DNA from: Ulva prolifera
Taxonomy: Eukaryota; Chlorophyta; Ulvophyceae; Ulvales; Ulvaceae
Reading direction: 5' to 3'
Assembly: GCA_023078555.1 (NCBI GenBank)
Contig: CM041202.1
Location: 806,001 to 870,000, forward strand
Length of the DNA stretch: 64,000 bases
Part shown: one piece after another, positions 59,290-64,000 of the stretch
Numbering within the stretch: position 1 is the first letter of the stretch
How the letters are laid out: each line of letters starts with the position of its first letter
The notes under the pieces: model-generated
The model's input: the letters and a program-made list of their open reading frames with translations, nothing else
The model's database searches: none
Told to the model about the DNA's origin: nothing
Translations under genes and position numbers: made by a program

Positions 59290-62017
59290 CGCGCACGGAG
59301 GCCATGCGCAGGTGTGCGGCGATCTCGGCCTGCTCGGCGAGTATCTCGGCCATCGCGCGCTCGTACCGCGGCGCGAGCGGCACGACGTACCAGGGGTGCT
59401 GCCGGATCTCCTCGATCTTGATGCGCTTTGCCTCGTTGATCTGGAAGATCTTGTTCAGCAGGTCAACACACTCAGGGGACATACTCTGCAGCACACGCGG
59501 GGCTTAGGCACGCAGGGTACGGCTCCATCAAGGGGGCCGCATGCATGAGGGTCTCAGGTGGGCGCCTGCCATGCGACATGCTCAGAAGGTTGGTGGCGGC
59601 ACAGAGGGCAGCCAGGGTGTTGAGCATCGTGTGCAGCACAGTGGCTGGTGCGTTGCACGTCACAGAGCGCTGATGCAACCCACACGCAGCAACATCACCA
59701 CATGCTCCAGCTGGACACACTGCTATTTGTCTGCAACACACGCAGCTGCGGGCCAGTACACACACGCATGCGACCGGCCCAGCACATGTTGTTGGCCTGC
59801 AAGAGGGAAGGCACCCATCGGAGACACCCGGACTCTGTGTGGTGCTTACACTAGAGTGTCTTAAAAGCAAGGAACATGTATCCATGCTGAGGTGTATAGG
59901 ATACACATGCAGGCGCTGCGCGAAGAGCGCCCGGAGATTGTTGTGTGACAGTTGAAAACACATGAAGAGTCAGTGGGGGGGGGGGGGGGGGGGGCACCTG
60001 CACGATGTCGCGGTTGCGCTCGTTCTCCGTCCAGTGGATGCGGATCTGCTCAAAGTGGACCTCGTTGAATGCGCGCTGCTCGTCCGCCGCCGACGACGTG
60101 GAGTGCTCAAACGGGAACGCCCCCAGCAGCATCACGAACAGCAGCACGCCGCACGCCCACACATCTGCGCCACCGCCACCGCCGTCAGCATGCATGCACG
60201 ACTCCGCAAGGTCACAGAAGAAGCTGTGAGGACAGAGCACCAGCACAGCACGAAGCAGGCCGGCCGGACGCAGGTGCGTCGGGTGTCTGGCCGATGAGGC
60301 ACACAGCAGCCTATGGAGACAGCCCGGGGCGGCGCTATGTGGCAGTAGAGAGAGTGTGTGTGTGTGTGGAGGGAATGAGGTGTAGGGGGTTGAGACGCGG
60401 CAGGTGTGTGACATGGCAACTACAGCACGGACTCCTGGCACAACGGGGAATGCTGGGGGTCCATGGGGAGATGGCCACGTCATGGAGCAGCATGCTTGCA
60501 AGGGGCAGAGGGAGGGGGGAGCCGCACCGGCGGCGCGGCCGTCGTAGCCCTTCTTGCCCTTCTGGATCTGCTGCGGCGCCATGTAGACCGGCGTGCCGAT
60601 GTTGGTCATGAGGTTGTTGCTGCCCATGAGCTTCGCGAAGCCAAAGTCGCAGATCTTGACGTGCGGGGGGTCCGCGCTGTTCAGCAGCGTGTTGTCCAGC
60701 TTCAGGTCGCGGTGCGCCACGTTCTGCTGGTGGCAATAGTCGACCGCCTCAATGCATTGCTGCATGCATGCGCTTCTTGTCTTGGCAATGCTCCACACAG
60801 ATGCATGGTGCTGCTTCTGACAGTGCTGTCTCACATGACACCAGTGCCGTGAGCTGTGTGTAACAAGAGACGGCCGAATGCGGGCATCGTGTGTGCAGTG
60901 GATGCTGAGGCTGTGTTGACCGGTGCTGTCGACCAGAAAGTGTGCCTGGATGTGGCGACACAAACTGATCGATTCTCAGGCGGCATGGCTAGGTGGGCAA
61001 GCCCGTACACACTGCGCCAGCAGGAAAGGAAGCAACGCAAGCGCAAGTCGGCATAAACTATGGGTCGACGATGACGTCGAATCAGGAGCCTTGCTGTGGG
61101 CAGTAAAGATGGCCGGCAATACCTGTGCCCTGCACGAGGCAAAAGTGTGGGCGATTGACGTGAGGCGTGTGCGGTGCTGCGGGCCCCGCTGCCACGCTGC
61201 TTGTGGCATATGCCACCACAGGCATTAGAACCAGAGGTGCAGCACACCATCTGATATATGCGCTACATGCGTGTGAGAGCTGGAAGCAGTGTATGCGGCG
61301 GCCAGGCAGCAGCCCCATGCTTGCCTGTTTGTGTGCCCAGCTGCCTGACTGACGCCACAGTGCGACAGGTGATGGCCAGCCAGGCGCACCTGGAACAGAA
61401 AACGAGCCTCGTCCTCGTCTAGGTAGAGTCCATGGCGCTGGTCTGCGGTCTCGCAGCGAGCGCTGACGTAGTCAGTCAATGTCCCGCCACTGATGTACTC
61501 CATGAACAGGCACAGATGCGTATCGGTGAGCATGAGCTCATGCGCGTTGACGATGTTGACGTGACCCTCGCCTAAGCTTGCCTGAAGAATGACCTCGTTT
61601 GTGATGAGGTTCTGGAGGACTAATGGTATGGGCCTCTTGATGACTTTTACGGCCTCCTCCTTCCCATTGTCGCGTCGCTTGCACAGGTACGTTTCTCCTG
61701 TCCCACCTACGCCCAGCGGCTGCACAAACAGCAGCATGATGGTGACGTCCACGTGCGATTGCGTAGTCGACATGCTCATGCCCGTGGCGGACGATGGCAA
61801 CTAAACACCGACACAGCTTAATAAATAGCACAAACAGCCAGGTTGCCGCAGCACCACGCACCCGAATTACGTCATGCTGAGTCATGCCAAAGTTGGCTGC
61901 CGCTTCCTTTTGTCGGGTTGGGCTGATCGGCGTTGCGTTGGTCCTGTCAGCGCCTGTGCCTGTGTTGGCTTGGCCATCGTGCAGCGTTTGCGCCGACGAG
62001 GATGCTCCACAGCCCAT
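58912..62017 (-). CDS. SnRK2-like Ser/Thr protein kinase with N-myristoylation motif
   Basis: Six exons join in phase: 62017-61862, 61719-61390, 60759-60528, 60164-59998, 59485-59297 and 59067-58912, giving 409 residues. The protein starts MGCGASS, a strong N-myristoylation site with a palmitoylatable Cys3, so it is probably membrane-anchored. Kinase motifs: GVGGTGETYL (P-loop), AVKVIK (ATP lysine), FMEYISGGTL (hinge), HRDLKLDNTLL (catalytic loop), PPHVKICDFGFAK (DFG), GTPVYMAPQQ (Glu of the APE motif is Gln), DVWACGVLLFVMLLGAFPF, RIKIEEIRQHPWY (end of lobe). The HRDLKLDN/PPxxKICDFG pairing is characteristic of plant and algal SnRK2 kinases (stress, sulfur and ABA-type signalling). The last 75 residues are helical and lack the Asp/Glu tail of land-plant SnRK2s. 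Introns 3, 4 and 5 begin with C-rich sequence. Confidence 0.82.
59253..59289 (-). repeat. Poly-C run (37) just inside a kinase intron donor
   Basis: On the minus strand the exon ends at 59297, the donor reads GTGCGCG, and C37 follows. Confidence 0.9.
59975..59994 (-). repeat. Poly-C run (20) just inside a kinase intron donor
   Basis: On the minus strand the exon ends at 59998 (GTGCAG), the donor is GTG, and C20 begins at the fourth intron base. Confidence 0.9.
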
Positions 62018-63041
62018 GGTCAATGACCAAAGGCTGCACATTAATACTTTCTGGTTCAGATTGCAGCACTTCAGGTGGCGCATGCAGCAATGTTCACAGC
62101 TGTCAACGGCGGGAAGAGCCTAGCTTTACGCAGCTGATCCAACAACACCTCACATATACCATAGGAGCGCAAAACAGGTTCGCTGCGCACCAAAAGTTGA
62201 ACCAGCAGCTCCTCCTGGCAGCTGTGTCCGCTAGGTGACCTCACAGCAGAAGTGCGCTGTCAAAACGTGTGACGTGCGGAGACTAGAGTTAACTACCGGA
62301 CACAGTGGCGCGAAGAACACTCAACGAACCGGCAGAATCGAGCGTTGGTTACCAATATGCAACGTATCGGGAGACAAGACTACGAATCTCGCCTGTTTGC
62401 ACGTATGGGCTAATGATATCTGTTGATCGTCTCCAGCAGACAATGGTCAAACAACACAATGAGATGCAAAGCATGTGGACACTTATGAAAGGCCTGCCCG
62501 TAGCGACGTGCAGTACAGCTCCGGAGACTTAGCCGGAAGCATGCGCTGATGCCTCCGCGCGGCTCACGCGCCATCATGCGCTTGGTCGATATGTTCGATG
62601 TGTTCCCAGACATGCAGTCTGTACACTTTCCGATCAAGTCAGCGAATTTGAGGAGCTTATATTGTATATAAAGCGCAATGATTACAGCACGGCCGGCCAG
62701 ATTCCTGCTACATGTCAGATAATGGCTAGGAGGGCCCCTTCACGTACACCAGAACGTTACCTGCTTGTGTAGGTTCACGTCACGTTCCTCGATCGCCGGG
62801 CTGCCACAAGATTTTGCGGTGAAAGCCGCAAGGCTTCCACACAACATGCCTGTGAGTATCTGACACAAAATAAAGCCCAATACCCGGTACACACACTGGG
62901 CATCCGGCTGTGACATTCAACGCTTTTAACTAGGATCAACTGCAACGTTCATCAGATCTAAAGTTGGGGTCCTCCTGCTGAATAACAATCTCCAGCGCAA
63001 TTCAATTGTGTTTATCGCGGTGATCACCGTTGAGCACAGCC
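62018..63041. promoter_or_regulatory. Divergent upstream region of kinase and HAD phosphatase genes
   Basis: The two start codons face away from each other over about 1 kb. On the plus strand TATATAAAG at 62665-62673 is a good TATA-box candidate for the phosphatase gene, 370 bp before its ATG. No matching element was seen for the kinase. Confidence 0.4.
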
Positions 63042-64000
63042 ATGACCATCACTAAACACCAGCGGAAGTTCGCGGCCGCAATTTTTGATCTCGATGACAC
63101 GTTATATCGTAACGAAGCAATTCCAAATCAAGTGAAACAGAACATCATTGGTGCGCTTCGGCGTTGTGGCCATTGCGAACCTGAGCGTTTGTTGACGTCA
63201 GACGCGAGAGGGCCCCAATCGCCGAACCACTTCTGATAGTGTGAATCGCGATTTGCAGACTACACTGTAAGGTACTTGGGAGTTCCGGTGGAGGAGGCGG
63301 AGGATCGAGCACTGAAGTTGTACAAGGAGTACGGCACAACAATGGCCGGACTGGTGGTGCGTTTGCAAAACGCATGGCTTGATGCACCGACAGCATCGTT
63401 TCCTTATGCAGACATTCAAACTGCTGGCGAACGTGTGCCTGTTTGTTGACAGAGCTCAATGCGGCATGGGGCTAAATATGCAGGCTTCTGGCCACAACAT
63501 CGACTTCGATCACTGGCATCGAGTGGTCCACGGGACTTTGCCGTACGACGCTCACCTAGCCCCTGACACTCGGCTGCGGGAAACGCTTTGCTCGATTGAG
63601 CTTCCACGTTATGTCTTCACTAACGCAGATCAGCGGCACGCGACCGTGTGTCTGGACAAGCTGGGCATTGCAGACTGTTTCCAGGTGAGCGCCTCAGCTG
63701 CACGCTTGGTTGTGCAAGCTCGCATGCACAATGTGTTTGCTGTCAATGAGAATTGCTGCTGTCAGTCATTTCGACAACGCAACTTCATACCGTGCAGGGC
63801 ACAGTCCACTTCGAAAGCCTGCAACACCAGGCAGCAGTTGACAGGGATAAGGTCCCTCACACAGGGCAGGTCCAATGCAAGCCTAGCTCATCAGCGTTCA
63901 TTTTGGCTCTGCACCAGCTTGGGCTGCAGCATGTATCACCACGTGATGTCATCTTCATGGACGACAGCGTCCGGAATGTGACAGCGGCCCACCGCTTAGG
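63042..64000 (+). CDS. SDT1-like HAD-family pyrimidine 5'-nucleotidase (3' truncated)
   Basis: Four exons join in phase: 63042-63150 (phase 1), 63259-63356, 63484-63684 and 63798-64000, where the window ends. About 203 residues are visible. Motif I is FAAAIFDLDDTLYRN (nucleophile Asp plus DDT). The cap reads RALKLYKEYGTTMAGL and FDHWHRVVHGTLPYD; KEYGTTMAGL is the signature of the yeast SDT1/plant pyrimidine-nucleotidase subfamily (HAD subfamily IA). Motif II is YVFTNADQRHA, the Lys motif lies near CKPSSSAFILALHQLG, and motif IV is VIFMDDSVRNVTAAHRLG. All catalytic positions are present, so an active cytosolic phosphatase that dephosphorylates UMP/CMP-like nucleotides is expected. About 30-60 C-terminal residues are probably off the edge. 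Confidence 0.88.

Noticed and set aside
60354-60370. GT dinucleotide run
   Set aside because: A short simple repeat within a kinase intron with no further structure.

Overview
The window is nuclear DNA of a eukaryote, most likely a flagellate green alga (Chlorophyta). Every recognisable gene is split by many short spliceosomal introns. There are chloroplast-type targeting sequences, a receiver-CCT (PRR/TOC1-type) clock-like gene, and a Kelch/filamin-containing outer-arm dynein alpha heavy chain of the kind known from Chlamydomonas. The species cannot be fixed from sequence alone. Introns end almost always in GCAG and often start GTGCG or GTACG.

Left third (1-28,100), all on the minus strand: the 5' part of a UbiA-family prenyltransferase gene that probably continues off the left edge; a small plastid-targeted TPR-like protein (2523-4887); and one very large gene (5423-28089) for an outer-arm dynein alpha heavy chain of about 4,600 residues. 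Nearly all of its exons could be placed with consistent reading phase. One intron of this gene carries a perfect 55-bp inverted repeat.

Middle (28,680-38,400), all on the plus strand: four housekeeping or regulatory genes. These are a Mediator subunit 8-like protein, a receiver-CCT response regulator, RNA polymerase III subunit RPC9/C17, and the microtubule plus-end protein EB1. EB1 and axonemal dynein both fit a ciliated cell.

Right part (38,400-64,000) is accessory in character. It holds an Ala/Cys-rich, probably secreted repetitive protein gene (minus), a 60-bp minisatellite of eight units (47116-47568), and a degenerate or intron-rich DNA-transposon gene (49005-54150) with Plavaka/KDZ/CACTA-like transposase signatures. 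A long gene-poor stretch follows, then a potentially N-myristoylated SnRK2-like protein kinase (minus, 58912-62017). It is divergently paired with an SDT1-like HAD pyrimidine 5'-nucleotidase gene (plus) that runs off the right edge.

The most unusual signal is that all four G runs of 19 bases or more (C runs on the transcribed strand) lie a few bases inside an intron, directly behind the 5' splice site. They occur in two unrelated genes. I know of no description of such donor-proximal poly-C introns.
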